Counted from the first letter of the stretch, positions 17,154 through 27,684 are shown. The stretch is 64,000 bases of DNA from Pseudomonadota bacterium (GCA_021785515.1 JAJYEX010000009.1:62001-126000); one strand, 5' to 3'. The notes: generated from the sequence alone by a model not told the origin. Program-made: numbers and translations.

Positions 17154-19436
17154 ATGGCGAAACCCCTGCGGCTGTCCATCGGCGGCATGAACTGCGCCGG
17201 ATGCGTGGCGACCGTCGAGACTGCGTTACGGGCGGTGCCTGGCGTAACAGATGCGACAGTGAATTTTGCCGAACATACGGCCTCCGTAGCTGGCAGCGCG
17301 TCTGCGGAGAACCTGGTCGCAGCAGTGAAGGCTGCCGGGTACGAGGCGGCCGAACTGCGTGGGGCGGGAGACGAGGCGCAGAAGGAGGCGGCAGAAATGG
17401 TCCACTATCGCCGCCTTCTGCGGAAGACTGCGGTAGCCGGAATTGTCGGGGTGCCGTTGCTGGTGGCGGGGCCGCTGGGGTGGCTGCCGGCACTTTCGAC
17501 GCCCGCGGGGCAGTTGTTCTGGCTCGCCGTGGGTGCGGCGACGCTTTTCGTCATGGCTTATTCCGGCGGTCATTTTTTCAAAGGGGCGTGGAAGGCGTTC
17601 TGGATCCACAATGCCAACATGGATACGCTCGTCGCCCTGGGTACCGGCGCGGCCTGGACGTACTCGATCGCGGTCGCCGCATTTCCCCGCATGGTTCCAG
17701 TTCTTGCCCAGCACGCCTATTTTGAGGCGGCCGCGATCATCATTGCCCTGATAAATCTCGGCTCGGCCCTGGAAATGCGTGCGCGGGGAAAGACCTCGGA
17801 AGCAATTAAGCGGTTAATCGGTCTGCAGCCGAAAACGGCGCGCGTGATCCGCGACGGACGGGAAACTGATGTACCGATCGAAGAGGTGGGCCTGCAGGAG
17901 ACGTTGCGTGTTCGCCCCGGAGAAAAGATAGCGGTGGACGGGATCGTCATAGATGGTCACTCAACGGTCGATGAGTCGATGCTCACAGGGGAGCCGCTGC
18001 CGGTCAAGAAGGAGGCGGGCAACGAGGTCGTTGGGGGGACGTTGAACAAATCCGGCACCTTTCTGTTTCAGGCCACGCGCATCGGCAAGGATACGGCGCT
18101 TGCTCATATCATCGAGATGGTCCGTCAGGCACAAAACTCCAAGCCGGCCATCGGCCGGCTGGCAGACCAGATCTCCTCTGTCTTTGTGCCTGGAGTCCTG
18201 ATTATCGCGGTCATTACCTTTCTGGTTTGGTTCAATATCGGACCGAATCCAGTTCTGGGCTACGCGCTGGTAGCGACCATGACGGTTCTGATTATCGCGT
18301 GTCCCTGTGCCCTTGGGCTGGCTACGCCGATCTCCATTATGGTCGGTGTCGGGAAGGCCGCCGAGTACGGCATACTGATCCGCAAGGGTGACGCGTTGCA
18401 GCAGGCAGGCCGCCTGACGACGGTTGTGCTGGACAAGACCGGAACGGTCACCGCTGGACGGCCAACTGTGACTTCGCTGCTCGCGGCGCCAGACTGGGAC
18501 GAGATGCAGTTGCTGCAGCTTGCCGCAAGTATCGAGGCGGGTTCCGAGCATCCTCTGGCCGAGGCGGTGATGGCAGCGGCTTCGGCGCGCGGCATTTCCA
18601 CGCTGGAACTCTCGGGTTTCGAGGCAATTCCGGGCAGGGGTGTGCGTGCCGTTGTGACCGGTGGCGCAGTCCAGACACAGTCCGCTGGCGGTCCGGCTCC
18701 GGCGCGAACGACCGGCCAGCTGCTGCTTGGCAATGAAGCGCTCATGCGCAGCTATGGAATCGATTTGGGCAGCTTTACCGGCAAGGTTGCCGCATTGGCG
18801 GCGCGTGCCGAGACACCGATGTATCTCGCTGTGGACGGGGTGATCGCCGGAATCGTTGCGGTGTCGGATCCGGTAAAGCCCGATTCGCAGGATGCTATTG
18901 CCCGGTTGCATGCGACCGGGCTCAAGGTGGTCATGCTTACCGGTGATAACAAGATCACCGCCGACGCGGTGGCGCGGCAGGTTGGCGTCGACGAGGTGAT
19001 CGCGGACGTATTGCCTGCTGACAAGGCGCACCAGATTGAATTGCTGCAGGCCCGGGGCGAGGTTGTGGGCATGATCGGTGACGGCATCAATGATGCACCC
19101 GCGCTGGCCCGGGCGGATGTCGGCTTTGCCATAGGAACGGGCACCGACGTCGCAATCGAGAGCGCTGATGTCACACTCATTCGCGGCTCTTTGCATGGCG
19201 TCGCCGATGCCATTGGAATATCGAAGGCGACCGTCCGCAATATCAAGCAGAATCTATTCGGTTCGTTTGTCTATAATTTATTGGGGATTCCGATCGCTGC
19301 CGGTGCCCTGTTTCCGCTGTTTCATCTGCTTCTTAATCCCATCATCGCCGGCGGCGCCATGGCCATGTCCTCGTTTACCGTCGTGTCCAACGCCAATCGC
19401 CTGCGCTGGTACGCTTCCGGAGAAAGGCGACCGTGA
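17154..19436 (+). CDS. copA: Copper-exporting P1B-type ATPase
   Basis: This 760-residue heavy-metal P-type ATPase (from the ATG at 17154) has one N-terminal HMA domain with metal site GMNCAGC (C14, C17). It also has the [10 protein letters not shown] actuator loop, the transmembrane CPC motif (C383-P384-C385), the phosphorylated aspartate D427 in [18 protein letters not shown], and the hinge [13 protein letters not shown] with these motifs indicates monovalent copper (or silver) export from the cytoplasm. A MerR-type promoter lies upstream. The stop overlaps the start of a cupredoxin-like gene (GTGA), so the two are coupled. A start at 17127 is possible but adds nine unconserved residues. Confidence 0.95.
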   Translation: MAKPLRLSIGGMNCAGCVATVETALRAVPGVTDATVNFAEHTASVAGSASAENLVAAVKAAGYEAAELRGAGDEAQKEAAEMVHYRRLLRKTAVAGIVGVPLLVAGPLGWLPALSTPAGQLFWLAVGAATLFVMAYSGGHFFKGAWKAFWIHNANMDTLVALGTGAAWTYSIAVAAFPRMVPVLAQHAYFEAAAIIIALINLGSALEMRARGKTSEAIKRLIGLQPKTARVIRDGRETDVPIEEVGLQETLRVRPGEKIAVDGIVIDGHSTVDESMLTGEPLPVKKEAGNEVVGGTLNKSGTFLFQATRIGKDTALAHIIEMVRQAQNSKPAIGRLADQISSVFVPGVLIIAVITFLVWFNIGPNPVLGYALVATMTVLIIACPCALGLATPISIMVGVGKAAEYGILIRKGDALQQAGRLTTVVLDKTGTVTAGRPTVTSLLAAPDWDEMQLLQLAASIEAGSEHPLAEAVMAAASARGISTLELSGFEAIPGRGVRAVVTGGAVQTQSAGGPAPARTTGQLLLGNEALMRSYGIDLGSFTGKVAALAARAETPMYLAVDGVIAGIVAVSDPVKPDSQDAIARLHATGLKVVMLTGDNKITADAVARQVGVDEVIADVLPADKAHQIELLQARGEVVGMIGDGINDAPALARADVGFAIGTGTDVAIESADVTLIRGSLHGVADAIGISKATVRNIKQNLFGSFVYNLLGIPIAAGALFPLFHLLLNPIIAGGAMAMSSFTVVSNANRLRWYASGERRP

Positions 19437-19804
19437 ACGCGCTGGCCGTGGACAGTGTTGGCGTGGTGGTGGCCGGTCTCATCGTATGGTGGTTCTGGTT
19501 GTCGAAACCAGATGCGCAACGTGCCCGCGAGGGAGCGCCAATCGATATTTTGGTGGCCGATGGTGTCTATACGCCTGCCCGGATTGAGGTGCCGGCCGGC
19601 CGGCCGCTGACCCTCCGTTTTACGCGCAAAGATCCCAGCCCATGCGCGGAAAAGGTTGTATTCGAAGGCCTAAACATCACCCGTGATCTACCCCTCGATA
19701 AGCCGCTGGATGTGGTCATTGTGCCTGACCACCCGGGTGAGTACACGTTCACCTGCCAGATGAAGATGTATCGGGGGACGCTGGTGGTCAGAAGCGGCCA
19801 GTAG
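19433..19804 (+). CDS. Membrane-anchored cupredoxin-like protein
   Basis: This 123-residue protein has an N-terminal hydrophobic anchor (about residues 5-23) and a cupredoxin-like beta sandwich. The family pattern is [18 protein letters not shown], then [16 protein letters not shown] and a C-terminal [19 protein letters not shown]. The cysteines and the methionines in CQMKM are the likely copper ligands, while the usual histidine is not evident. The GTG start overlaps the copA stop, so it is probably co-translated. It may pass copper exported by CopA to periplasmic partners (inference). Confidence 0.82.
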   Translation: MNALAVDSVGVVVAGLIVWWFWLSKPDAQRAREGAPIDILVADGVYTPARIEVPAGRPLTLRFTRKDPSPCAEKVVFEGLNITRDLPLDKPLDVVIVPDHPGEYTFTCQMKMYRGTLVVRSGQ

Positions 19805-19860
19805 CGGCTGTACGAGCAGGGCGGTGGTGCGGCTTGTGGCAGTCCAGACGGAAGGTGCTT

Positions 19861-21687
19861 ATGTCTCCCGATTATTTTCAGGCGCGCATTTCGCGAGAGA
19901 TATGGGACGGCAAGTATCGGTTTCGTGAGCGCGGGGACATCCGCGATGCCACGATCGAGGACAGCTGGCAGCGCATCGCGCGCGCCCTGGCAGCGGCGGA
20001 GCCGTCGGATGCGGACGGTTGGCGCCGCCGTTTCTACGACGTCCTGAGTGGTTTCCGCTTTCTACCCGGGGGAAGGATCCAAGCCGGCGCCGGAACCGGA
20101 CACCGCGTCACGCTTTTCAACTGTTTTGTGATGGGCACGATACACGATTCCCTGGACGGAATTTTTGACGCGCTCAAGGAGGGTGCCCTGACGATGCAGC
20201 AAGGGGGTGGCATCGGGTACGATTTCTCGACCCTGCGTCCACGCGGCGACATTGCCCAGAGCGTCGGGATGGTGGCATCGGGTCCGGTGTCGTTCATGCA
20301 GATATGGGACGCCATGTGCGGCACCATCCTGTCCGCGGGAGCGCGCCGGGGGGCGATGATGGCGGTTCTGCGCTGCGATCATCCTGATATCGAGGCGTTC
20401 GTGGAGGCGAAGCGCAACCCGGACCAGCTTCGCCACTTCAATCTTTCGGTGCTGGTGAGTGACGATTTCATGCGCGCAGTGCGCACAGGTGCGCCGTGGC
20501 CGCTCGTATTCCCGGTTCGGCCCGGAGAGGATGCCGCTGGATCCGATACTGTCGAGCGCCTATGGCCGGGTGCGGAGGCGCCGCGGCCCTGCCGCATCTA
20601 TCGACGCGTCTCGGCGCGCGAATTGTGGGATAAGATCATGCAGGCGACGTACGACTACGCCGAGCCGGGAGTGATCTTCATCGACCGCGTGAACAGCATG
20701 AACAATCTGTGGTACCGCGAACGGCTAAACGCGACCAATCCATGCGGGGAAATTCCCCTTCCTCCCTACGGTGCCTGCGATCTGGGTTCCATCAATCTCA
20801 CCCAGTTTGTTGCGGCGCCATTTACCGACCACGCGGAGCTGGATTTGCACGCCATCGGTGATGTAGTGGAAGTGGCTACGCGCATGCTTGATAATGTCGT
20901 GGATATATCGCGTTTCCCGATTCAGCAACAGGAACTTACCGAGCGCAGCGAGCGGCGCATCGGTCTGGGGTTTACCGGTCTGGCAGATGCGTTAATCATG
21001 CTCGGCGTTCGTTATGGCAGCGCCCCGTCGCTTGCACTGGCCGCAGAGGTGATGCGCACCATTTGCCATCGGGCCTATCGGACCTCCATAGCATTGGCCC
21101 GCGAAAAGGGGCCGTTTCCGTGGCTGGAGCGCGAGCGATATCTGCAGGGGGCTTTTGTTGGAAGCTTGCCCGAAGACATTCGCGATGGCATCCGCCGTTA
21201 CGGCATTCGAAACAGCCACCTTACGGCAGTGGCGCCGACCGGCACCATCAGTCTGCTCGCGAATAACGTATCTAGCGGGCTGGAGCCGGTGTACGCACTC
21301 GAATACCGTCGCACGCTGCGAACCGTCGGCGGCTCGACCGAGTCCCACGCAGTCGCCGACTACGCTTATCGCCTGTTTCAGCGGAATTTTGGGGACGCCC
21401 CCTTGCCGTCCGCTTTCGTGACCGCAGCGAAGATTCCGCCGACCGTCCAGCTGGATGTGCAGGCGGCGCTGCAGCCGTTTGTCGATAACGCGATATCAAA
21501 GACGATCAATGTGCCCGTGGATTACAGTTTCGAGCAGTTCCGGCTGCTCTACGACTACGCCTATGACAAAGGGCTCAAGGGCTGCACCACATTTCGGCCG
21601 AATCCTGTTACCGGCGCGGTGCTCGTCGGGCAAGAGGAGGAGCTTCCCTCAATACACTGCTGTTCGCTTGAACGGGAAGCAGATTGA
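19861..21687 (+). CDS. nrdJ: Adenosylcobalamin-dependent (class II) ribonucleotide reductase
   Basis: This 608-residue enzyme reduces ribonucleotides to deoxyribonucleotides. Diagnostic stretches are GRIQAGAGTG, NCFVMG, QGGGIGYDFSTLRP, NATNPCGEIPLPPYGACDLGSINL and AVAPTGTISLLANNVSSGLEPV, ending in CTTFRPNP and HCCSLEREAD. The absence of a partner small subunit and the short length fit class II enzymes, which need vitamin B12 and work with or without oxygen. Start ATG at 19861 has GGAAGG upstream. It converges on rimO. Confidence 0.93.
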   Translation: MSPDYFQARISREIWDGKYRFRERGDIRDATIEDSWQRIARALAAAEPSDADGWRRRFYDVLSGFRFLPGGRIQAGAGTGHRVTLFNCFVMGTIHDSLDGIFDALKEGALTMQQGGGIGYDFSTLRPRGDIAQSVGMVASGPVSFMQIWDAMCGTILSAGARRGAMMAVLRCDHPDIEAFVEAKRNPDQLRHFNLSVLVSDDFMRAVRTGAPWPLVFPVRPGEDAAGSDTVERLWPGAEAPRPCRIYRRVSARELWDKIMQATYDYAEPGVIFIDRVNSMNNLWYRERLNATNPCGEIPLPPYGACDLGSINLTQFVAAPFTDHAELDLHAIGDVVEVATRMLDNVVDISRFPIQQQELTERSERRIGLGFTGLADALIMLGVRYGSAPSLALAAEVMRTICHRAYRTSIALAREKGPFPWLERERYLQGAFVGSLPEDIRDGIRRYGIRNSHLTAVAPTGTISLLANNVSSGLEPVYALEYRRTLRTVGGSTESHAVADYAYRLFQRNFGDAPLPSAFVTAAKIPPTVQLDVQAALQPFVDNAISKTINVPVDYSFEQFRLLYDYAYDKGLKGCTTFRPNPVTGAVLVGQEEELPSIHCCSLEREAD

Positions 21688-21759
21688 GGGTGGCCCGCAA
21701 AGGCGCGAGCGACCCCCGTTAAACGTACTCGCCAGGACCGCCCGGCGCATCCCCGACCA

Positions 21760-23079
21760 TCACAGGCTGTCGGCCTGCAGGTCATGATCGCCGGCACCAG
21801 ATATCCGTACACGTACGAGATCGCCGGCCGCCAGCGGCCGCGTCCCGCTGACGATCACGGTACCGTCGATTTCGGGTGCATCGCCATAGGACCGGGCAAC
21901 CGCAGTACCGTCGGCCGAGATTTCATCCACCAGCACCGTCATGGTCTGGCCGACTTTTGCCTCCAGCTTGGTCCTGCTGATTGCGGCCTGCAATTCCATA
22001 AGGCGCCCATAGCGCTCCTGCTTCACCTCTTCCGGAACCGGCTCTGGCAGCGCATTGGCGGCTGCGCCGGTTACCGGGGAATAGGTAAAACAACCAACAC
22101 GGTCGAGCTTGGCCTCCGACAGGAAGTCGAGCAGGTTTGAAAAATCATCCTCTGTTTCCCCGGGAAATCCCACGATAAACGTGGAACGAATGGCAAGCTC
22201 AGGGCAGACCTCTCGCCATGCGCGGATTCGGGCGAGATTGTCCTCACTGTCGGCCGGACGCCTCATCGCTTTCAGTATGCGGGGGCTTGCATGCTGAAAG
22301 GGTACATCCAGGTACGGGAGTACCTTGCCATCCCGCATGAGTGCAATCACCTCATCTACGTGTGGATAAGGGTAAACATAGTGCAACCGTACCCATACCC
22401 CCAGTTCGCCAAGCGCACGTGCCAGATCGAACACGCGCGTACGCAGCGGACGTCCCTGCCAGAATCCCGTGCGATACCCGACGTCAACACCATATGCGCT
22501 GGTATCTTGAGCTATGACGAGCAGTTCCCTGACCCCGGCACGAACCAGGCTGTCCGCTTCCTGCATGACTTGATCGATCGGGCGGCTGACAAGCCGTCCG
22601 CGCATTGACGGTATGATGCAGAAGCTGCAGCGATGGTTGCAGCCCTCCGAGATTTTCAAGTAGGCGTAATGTCCCGGAGTCAGTCTGATACCTTGTTGCG
22701 GAACAAGGTCCATGAACGGGTCGTGCGGCCGCGGCAGGTGTGTATGTACCGCATCCATCACTTCGGCCAGGGCATGCGGTCCGGTTACCGCAAGCACCTG
22801 CGGGTGAGCCAGCCGTACGGTCTGCTCTCTTGCGCCGAGACACCCGGTCACTATGACTCGTCCATTTTCTGCCACTGCCTCGCCGATGGCCTCGAGGGAT
22901 TCCTCCACCGCGGAATCAATGAAGCCGCAGGTGTTGACAATCACAAGGTCGGCGCCGTCATAGCTTGGCGAAATCGCATAGCCTTCGGCACGCAACTGCG
23001 TGAGAATTCGTTCGGAGTCAACCAGGGCTTTCGGGCAGCCAAGGCTGACAAAGCCGATCCTGGAGCATTTGGTTGGCAT
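21760..23079 (-). CDS. rimO: Ribosomal protein S12 methylthiotransferase RimO
   Basis: This 439-residue radical SAM enzyme adds a methylthio group to an aspartate of ribosomal protein S12. The N-terminal UPF0004 domain holds cluster ligands C15, C51 and C80. The radical SAM motif is C147-x3-C151-x2-C154 in [11 protein letters not shown]. The C-terminus is a TRAM domain ending in [20 protein letters not shown] at the N-terminus separates it from MiaB. It stands alone between nrdJ and tolC. Confidence 0.96.
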   Translation of the reverse strand: MPTKCSRIGFVSLGCPKALVDSERILTQLRAEGYAISPSYDGADLVIVNTCGFIDSAVEESLEAIGEAVAENGRVIVTGCLGAREQTVRLAHPQVLAVTGPHALAEVMDAVHTHLPRPHDPFMDLVPQQGIRLTPGHYAYLKISEGCNHRCSFCIIPSMRGRLVSRPIDQVMQEADSLVRAGVRELLVIAQDTSAYGVDVGYRTGFWQGRPLRTRVFDLARALGELGVWVRLHYVYPYPHVDEVIALMRDGKVLPYLDVPFQHASPRILKAMRRPADSEDNLARIRAWREVCPELAIRSTFIVGFPGETEDDFSNLLDFLSEAKLDRVGCFTYSPVTGAAANALPEPVPEEVKQERYGRLMELQAAISRTKLEAKVGQTMTVLVDEISADGTAVARSYGDAPEIDGTVIVSGTRPLAAGDLVRVRISGAGDHDLQADSL

Positions 23080-23142
23080 TGTCCTGTGCCCGCGGACGGG
23101 CGGGGCCGGGTATGGGGCGGAGAATTCTAGGGCAACTCCGGG

Positions 23143-24474
23143 CTAATGGCCAGTAAGCAGGTTGTTGACCGAAACCAGATCGTTTTCGTTCAGTGTGCCG
23201 ACGGCATCCTCGAGTTCAAGTTTGCTGATGAGGTAAGCATATTTGGCCTGGGATAGGGCATTTTCCACCTGGAACAGGCTTTGTTGCGCATCCAGGACAT
23301 CGAGTCCGGTATTGAGGCCGGTCCGGTAGCCAAGCTCGGTAGATTCGAGCGCTTTCTTGCTCGCGGTCTGAGCCTGCTCCAGGGCTTTGACCTGGGCGAC
23401 GCCACTGGTTACCGCGAGATAATACTGGCGCGTACTAAGCACGGCATGGCGTTTGGTCTGCGTAAGTATCTGCCGCGCCTGGTCCTCGCGTGCCAGTGAC
23501 TGACGGACCCTGGAGGAAATCGCGCCCCCGGAGAATATTGGCCATTGCAGTTGGACGCCGACCGAGTTGGCATGGTAGATGATCGTTCCCGGGAATCCCG
23601 GCATGGTACCGTTGCTGTAATTAGCGGAGGCAAAAAGATCCAGTGACGGATAGTGGCCGGCGCGGCTCTTTTTGACTTCCTCCCCGGCAATCGCCACCGC
23701 CTGCCGGGCAACCATGATTTGTGGACTCTGCTGCTCGGCTGCACGTGTCCAGCTGTCTATGTTGAGCGGTGCAGGCAGTTCCAGCGGCAACGAACTCGTA
23801 AGTGTTGCCAGCGCATGGACCGGAGTGTCGGTAATGGTGGAGAGCATGTCGCGTTCGACACTGAGATTGTTGTCGGCAACGACTTCGGCGGAAACCGCGG
23901 AGTCGTATTGCGCCTGCGCCGCGTTTACATCGACGATCGTACTTGTTCCGACCTCGAAATTGTGTCGGGCGAGCAGGAGTTGCCCGCTGATGGCCTTCTT
24001 TTTGGCTTTCGCGAATCTGAGTGCATCCTGCGCGGCCAGCACACTGAAATAGGCCCGTGCGGTGCGCAGCATCAGGTTCTGGCGCGCGATGGCAAGCTCG
24101 GCCTGCGCCTGGGTAACCGCAAGCTTGCCTTCGGCATAGGCAGCAAAGCTCGATTTCTGGTAGAGCGGCTGAATCAGAGTAAGCGCGTACCCGCGGCTCA
24201 GGTAGGAGCTGCTGAATGGGCCTGGTTCCTGCTCGTTGATGTTGTTCTGAGAGGCATCGGCCGTAAAAATAATTGCCGGTAAAAGCAGGGCGCGCCCCTG
24301 AGGACCCTTCTCAACGTTGGCCTGATAACTTGCCTGGGCCGCCGCCCAGGCGGGATCGTTTTTCCGCGCAAGCTGGTAGATGTCCATGAGATTTTGAGCC
24401 CGCGCAGGGATGCACGCGGCAGCGACACCTATGCAGGCGCCGGCGACCAGACTCACCAAAATGGCCCGTCTCAT
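23143..24474 (-). CDS. tolC: TolC-family outer membrane channel
   Basis: This 443-residue outer membrane efflux protein starts with a cleavable signal peptide (about residues 1-26, ending ARA). Two repeated OEP domains follow, with typical helical stretches such as ARAYFSVLAAQDALRFAKAKK and DVLDAQQSLFQVENALSQAKY. It forms trimeric channels for type I secretion or RND and MFS efflux systems. A TetR regulator precedes it on the same strand, 110 bp upstream, so it may be regulated together with it. No inner-membrane pump is adjacent. Confidence 0.93.
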   Translation of the reverse strand: MRRAILVSLVAGACIGVAAACIPARAQNLMDIYQLARKNDPAWAAAQASYQANVEKGPQGRALLLPAIIFTADASQNNINEQEPGPFSSSYLSRGYALTLIQPLYQKSSFAAYAEGKLAVTQAQAELAIARQNLMLRTARAYFSVLAAQDALRFAKAKKKAISGQLLLARHNFEVGTSTIVDVNAAQAQYDSAVSAEVVADNNLSVERDMLSTITDTPVHALATLTSSLPLELPAPLNIDSWTRAAEQQSPQIMVARQAVAIAGEEVKKSRAGHYPSLDLFASANYSNGTMPGFPGTIIYHANSVGVQLQWPIFSGGAISSRVRQSLAREDQARQILTQTKRHAVLSTRQYYLAVTSGVAQVKALEQAQTASKKALESTELGYRTGLNTGLDVLDAQQSLFQVENALSQAKYAYLISKLELEDAVGTLNENDLVSVNNLLTGH

Positions 24475-24584
24475 GTAATGCTCCTCAAGGTTTCGTGTTC
24501 GGTACCGTTCCTGCTTGTGGACCGCAGTTCTCGGCCCGGAGGATCATTGGTACGCATCCACGCCGTCTTGCCCGCAGACAATTA

Positions 24585-25355
24585 TTAGTGTGGCCGCTGC
24601 CTGCGCTTCTGACCCCGTCGCGCCGGCACTCCTGGGGTTGAGGAATCAGTCGACCCCACGGCAGGCCGGAATTTTTCCTGAACGTTGCGCGGTATCGGAC
24701 AAATGCCATGCAGCACAATTTCAATCAGCGTTGTTGTAAATCGTTCCGGACTATCGGCGAAGTCGACGTCCCAAAATTGCCGCAGCAAGGTCTGTGCCTC
24801 AAAGAAAAATACGTTGGCACCCAGCAGGGTTGTGGCCATTACGGCTGGATCCAGATCGGAACGCAGTTCTCCCGATTGCTGGCCGGCGCGCAGAATCAGG
24901 ACGAAGTGCCTGAAGTTCTCTCCGAACACATTTTCCGCGAGTTCCCGGGCGCGGTCCGGCCCGATAGCCAGCAGTTCCCGGAGAATCAGGCGCGACAGCT
25001 GCTTCTGCTCGAGCAGGCGCAACAGGTGCTTGCCGGAAAAGCTGGCCAGTCTTGCCGGAAGCGGTCCGGTGTCCTGCTCCAGACTGTGCAGATGGGCGGC
25101 GGCATCGCGCTGCGCCCGGCGCAGCACCGCCAGATACAGCGCGTTCTTGGTGGCGAAGTGATGGAATACATTAGCCTTACTCACGCCGGCGCGCAGGGCG
25201 ATATCGTTTATGGAAACAGCCGCGAACCCGTGTGCGGAAAAAAGCTCCTCGGCCGCCACAAGGATGCGTCCATTGCTGCTGTGGCCGCCGTCGGGCGGAT
25301 TTCGGGTTGCTGCTGGTTTGTGCATGGTCATCGCTGCCGCTTTCCCGCTGCATCG
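24585..25355 (-). CDS. TetR/AcrR-family transcriptional regulator
   Basis: This is a regulator of about 256 residues with a TetR helix-turn-helix at about residues 20-65 (ILVAAEELFSAHGFAAVSINDIALRAGVSKANVFHHFATKNALYLAVL) and a variable ligand-binding C-terminal domain. The last 40 residues are Pro/Arg-rich and low in conservation. A dyad CTGACCGACCGGTCAG lies 33 bp upstream of the start, consistent with autoregulation. tolC follows in the same direction and is a natural target. The effector is unknown. Confidence 0.9.
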   Translation of the reverse strand, partial: RCSGKAAAMTMHKPAATRNPPDGGHSSNGRILVAAEELFSAHGFAAVSINDIALRAGVSKANVFHHFATKNALYLAVLRRAQRDAAAHLHSLEQDTGPLPARLASFSGKHLLRLLEQKQLSRLILRELLAIGPDRARELAENVFGENFRHFVLILRAGQQSGELRSDLDPAVMATTLLGANVFFFEAQTLLRQFWDVDFADSPERFTTTLIEIVLHGICPIPRNVQEKFRPAVGSTDSSTPGVPARRGQKRRQRPH

Positions 25356-25727
25356 GGGCACGGCTCCGACAGACGCCGGAATTAAGACTGACCGACCGGT
25401 CAGCAGGGGATGTTACCAGCCGTACCCCCGCTGGGCAAGACGGGTGTGCCCGTTGACTGGCCATTACGCCCCTCAAGGGCGGCGTGACCAGCGATTGGCG
25501 AATAGCTCGCTTTCTTCCGCCGCGCTGGCGGACGGCGCTTCGTATTCCTCCCCCTGTCACAACGGCCTGTAGAAGGGGCATGATGCGCAGATGGAGTATC
25601 TGCCGCAAGATAATGACCTGATCTTATAGGTATTTTTTATGATATTAAATGCGCACGGCTTGCAGTTTTCTGTCATAGTGGCATGACAGGTGTACCATGA
25701 CGTATGCGCACTGACACAGGGATTGCT
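25356..25727. other. Divergent promoter region between tetR and the sigma-54 activator
   Basis: About 370 bp hold the TetR operator at the left. At the right, an AT-rich stretch near 25618-25650 (TCTTATAGGTATTTTTTATGATATTAAA in part) probably carries the promoter of the activator gene. No coding sequence or RNA gene was recognised. Confidence 0.45.
25388..25403. promoter_or_regulatory. Candidate TetR-family operator
   Basis: CTGACCGACCGGTCAG has perfect outer arms CTGACC/GGTCAG and an inner palindrome GACCGGTC at 25394-25401. The form resembles ACCGACCGGT-type operators of TetR regulators, and it lies immediately upstream of the tetR gene on its promoter side. Confidence 0.6.
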
Positions 25728-27077
25728 ATGACCGATCTGTCTCCGACACTGCAGGCCCTGATCGATGCTCAGGAAAACCCCTTTGTCCTGATCGATCCGG
25801 AATACCGTATCGTGGCTGCCAACAATGCTTACCAGGCGGCATACGGTCTGGAAGCCATGCAGATAGTAGGCCGTTACTGCTATGAATTGTCACACCGGCG
25901 CACGGCGCCGTGCCATCAGCACGGCGAAGAATGCCCACACCAGCAGGTACTGGCTTCCGGCAAGGGGTGCCAGGTTTTGCACACCCATTATGATCAACAC
26001 GGGGCGGCCGAGCATGTGCAGATCAGAGGGTTCGCCATACCGCACCCCGATGGAGGCTTTCTGGTGGGGGAATCCATCTTCCGCCTGGCTACCCAGCAGG
26101 ATCTGAACTGCGATGAGATGCGTCTGGTCGGGCGTTCCCCGGCATTCCTGCGTGTCGTGGAGCAGTTGACCCTGGCGGCTGCAAGCCAGGCCACTGTCCT
26201 GCTATATGGGGAGTCTGGTGTGGGCAAGGAGCTGGCGGCGCATTACATGCATCAGCACAGTCCGCGGCGAAACGGCCCGTTTCTGGCCGTTGACTGCGGT
26301 GCCATCAGCGAGACGCTTTTCGAAAGCGAGATTTTCGGCCACGAGCGCGGCGCTTTCACAGGTTGTGTGGGGCGCAAGCAGGGGCTGTTTGAGCTTGCAG
26401 ACGGCGGCACCCTGTTTCTGGACGAAGTGGGCGAGCTGTCCACCGCAATGCAGGCCAAGTTTCTGCGCGTCATGGAGAGCGGGGAGTTCCGCCGCGTCGG
26501 CGGCCGAGAGACCTTGCGTGCCGATGTTCGGGTTATCGGAGCGACGAACCGCGTGTTGGTGCAGATGGTCGAATCCGGCGGGTTCCGTGAAGACCTGTAT
26601 TACCGTCTCGCCTGCATCACCATAGAACTGCCGCCGCTGCGTGCGCGGCGCAGTGATATTCCGGCATTGGCTGAGGCTCTGCTGGTGCGCATCAATCAGG
26701 TCAACGGGAGCCGCCTCTATCTGACCGGCGAAGCCCTTGATCGGCTGACGAGCTACGATTTTCCGGGCAACGTGCGTGAACTGCGCAACATCCTGCAGCG
26801 TGCCGCCGCGCTCAGCGCAGGTTCCGGAAACGGTGCCATAGGTGCAGCCGACATCAGGGTTGAGGGCGTCCGTTCCGTAACGTCCGGCCCGGACGGGGCC
26901 GGTGTCAGTACCGGACAATCGCCGGGGCGCGCACCCACCAGCATGCGCGCGGTGGAGCGCAGCCATATCGCTGAGCTCCTGGAGCGTTTCGACGGACACC
27001 GGCGTGCGGTGGCGGACGCTCTTGGCATCAGTGAACGTACCTTGTACCGCAAACTGCGTCGCTACGAACTCGGCTGA
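25728..27077 (+). CDS. Sigma-54 dependent activator with PAS domain
   Basis: This is an NtrC-like regulator of about 449 residues. Residues 1-115 are a PAS domain with a Cys/His-rich loop (CYELSHRRTAPCHQHGEECPHQ), a pattern seen in a subset of such regulators. The AAA+ domain follows, with Walker A GESGVGKE and Walker B GGTLFLDEVGEL. A C-terminal Fis-type helix-turn-helix (RRAVADALGISERTLYRKL) ends the protein. The sigma-54 contact loop, usually GAFTGA, reads GAFTGC here. ATG at 25728 has AGGG upstream; ATG at 25704 is possible. The signal sensed may be a metal, haem or redox state, judged only from the Cys/His loop. Confidence 0.92.
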   Translation: MTDLSPTLQALIDAQENPFVLIDPEYRIVAANNAYQAAYGLEAMQIVGRYCYELSHRRTAPCHQHGEECPHQQVLASGKGCQVLHTHYDQHGAAEHVQIRGFAIPHPDGGFLVGESIFRLATQQDLNCDEMRLVGRSPAFLRVVEQLTLAAASQATVLLYGESGVGKELAAHYMHQHSPRRNGPFLAVDCGAISETLFESEIFGHERGAFTGCVGRKQGLFELADGGTLFLDEVGELSTAMQAKFLRVMESGEFRRVGGRETLRADVRVIGATNRVLVQMVESGGFREDLYYRLACITIELPPLRARRSDIPALAEALLVRINQVNGSRLYLTGEALDRLTSYDFPGNVRELRNILQRAAALSAGSGNGAIGAADIRVEGVRSVTSGPDGAGVSTGQSPGRAPTSMRAVERSHIAELLERFDGHRRAVADALGISERTLYRKLRRYELG

Positions 27078-27111
27078 CAGCAGTGCCGGGGCAGCGGTGC
27101 AATGACCGCCG

Positions 27112-27567
27112 TCAGCGCCAGTAGCGTCCGGCGGTAGCCACAATGATCGTAGCCAAGCCAAGGAGCAGATTGATGCCGATCAGTCGCCGGATCTGCGCGA
27201 GCTGTGAGGCGGCGGCGGTGAAGTCGCCGGCTGCGATCGCGCGGTTCAGGCGCCGGTAGGGCGCAAAGAACACATGGAGATAGATCATGATCATGATGAT
27301 CCCGAGGGTCTGCATGATGTTGATGCGCAAGCTCGTGTGTGCCATTCCGCCGAAGGCGTCAGATATCATCCAGTACCCGCTAGCTGGCAGTGCTATGACA
27401 GATACCCATACCCACGGGAAAAACCGGCCGAAGGTCCGCGACCACAGCGGCAGACGGATCGCCGGTTCGATGGACGCCGCCGCCGGACGCATGGCCATAT
27501 AGGCAAAAAACATCCCGCCAACCCAGATGACGGCGGCAAGCACGTGCAAGGCAATTGCTACAGGCAT
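27112..27567 (-). CDS. CopD-family membrane protein
   Basis: This protein of about 151 residues has four membrane helices. The N-terminus MPVAIALHVLAAVIWVGGMFFAYMAMRP is typical of CopD/YozB-like proteins, with later helices around WVWVSVIALPASGYWMI and IIMIMIYLHVFFAPYRRLN. Some members take part in copper uptake or haem-linked processes, but most are uncharacterised. The ATG at 27567 with GGAG upstream is chosen over a distant start at 27633. It converges on the sigma-54 activator. Confidence 0.82.
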   Translation of the reverse strand: MPVAIALHVLAAVIWVGGMFFAYMAMRPAAASIEPAIRLPLWSRTFGRFFPWVWVSVIALPASGYWMISDAFGGMAHTSLRINIMQTLGIIMIMIYLHVFFAPYRRLNRAIAAGDFTAAASQLAQIRRLIGINLLLGLATIIVATAGRYWR

Positions 27568-27684
27568 GACGATCTCCGAAATATTGATTGAACCAGGCCA
27601 ATCCGGCGAAGACCGGAAGGTGCACGCTAGCATACCGGATGTCGGTGCGTCACGACTGAATGTATTGGACGCCCTCTGTTGGCG

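Noticed and set aside
17961-19196. 411-codon reverse-strand frame opposite copA
   Set aside because: It is antisense to the conserved ATPase core and has no domain support.
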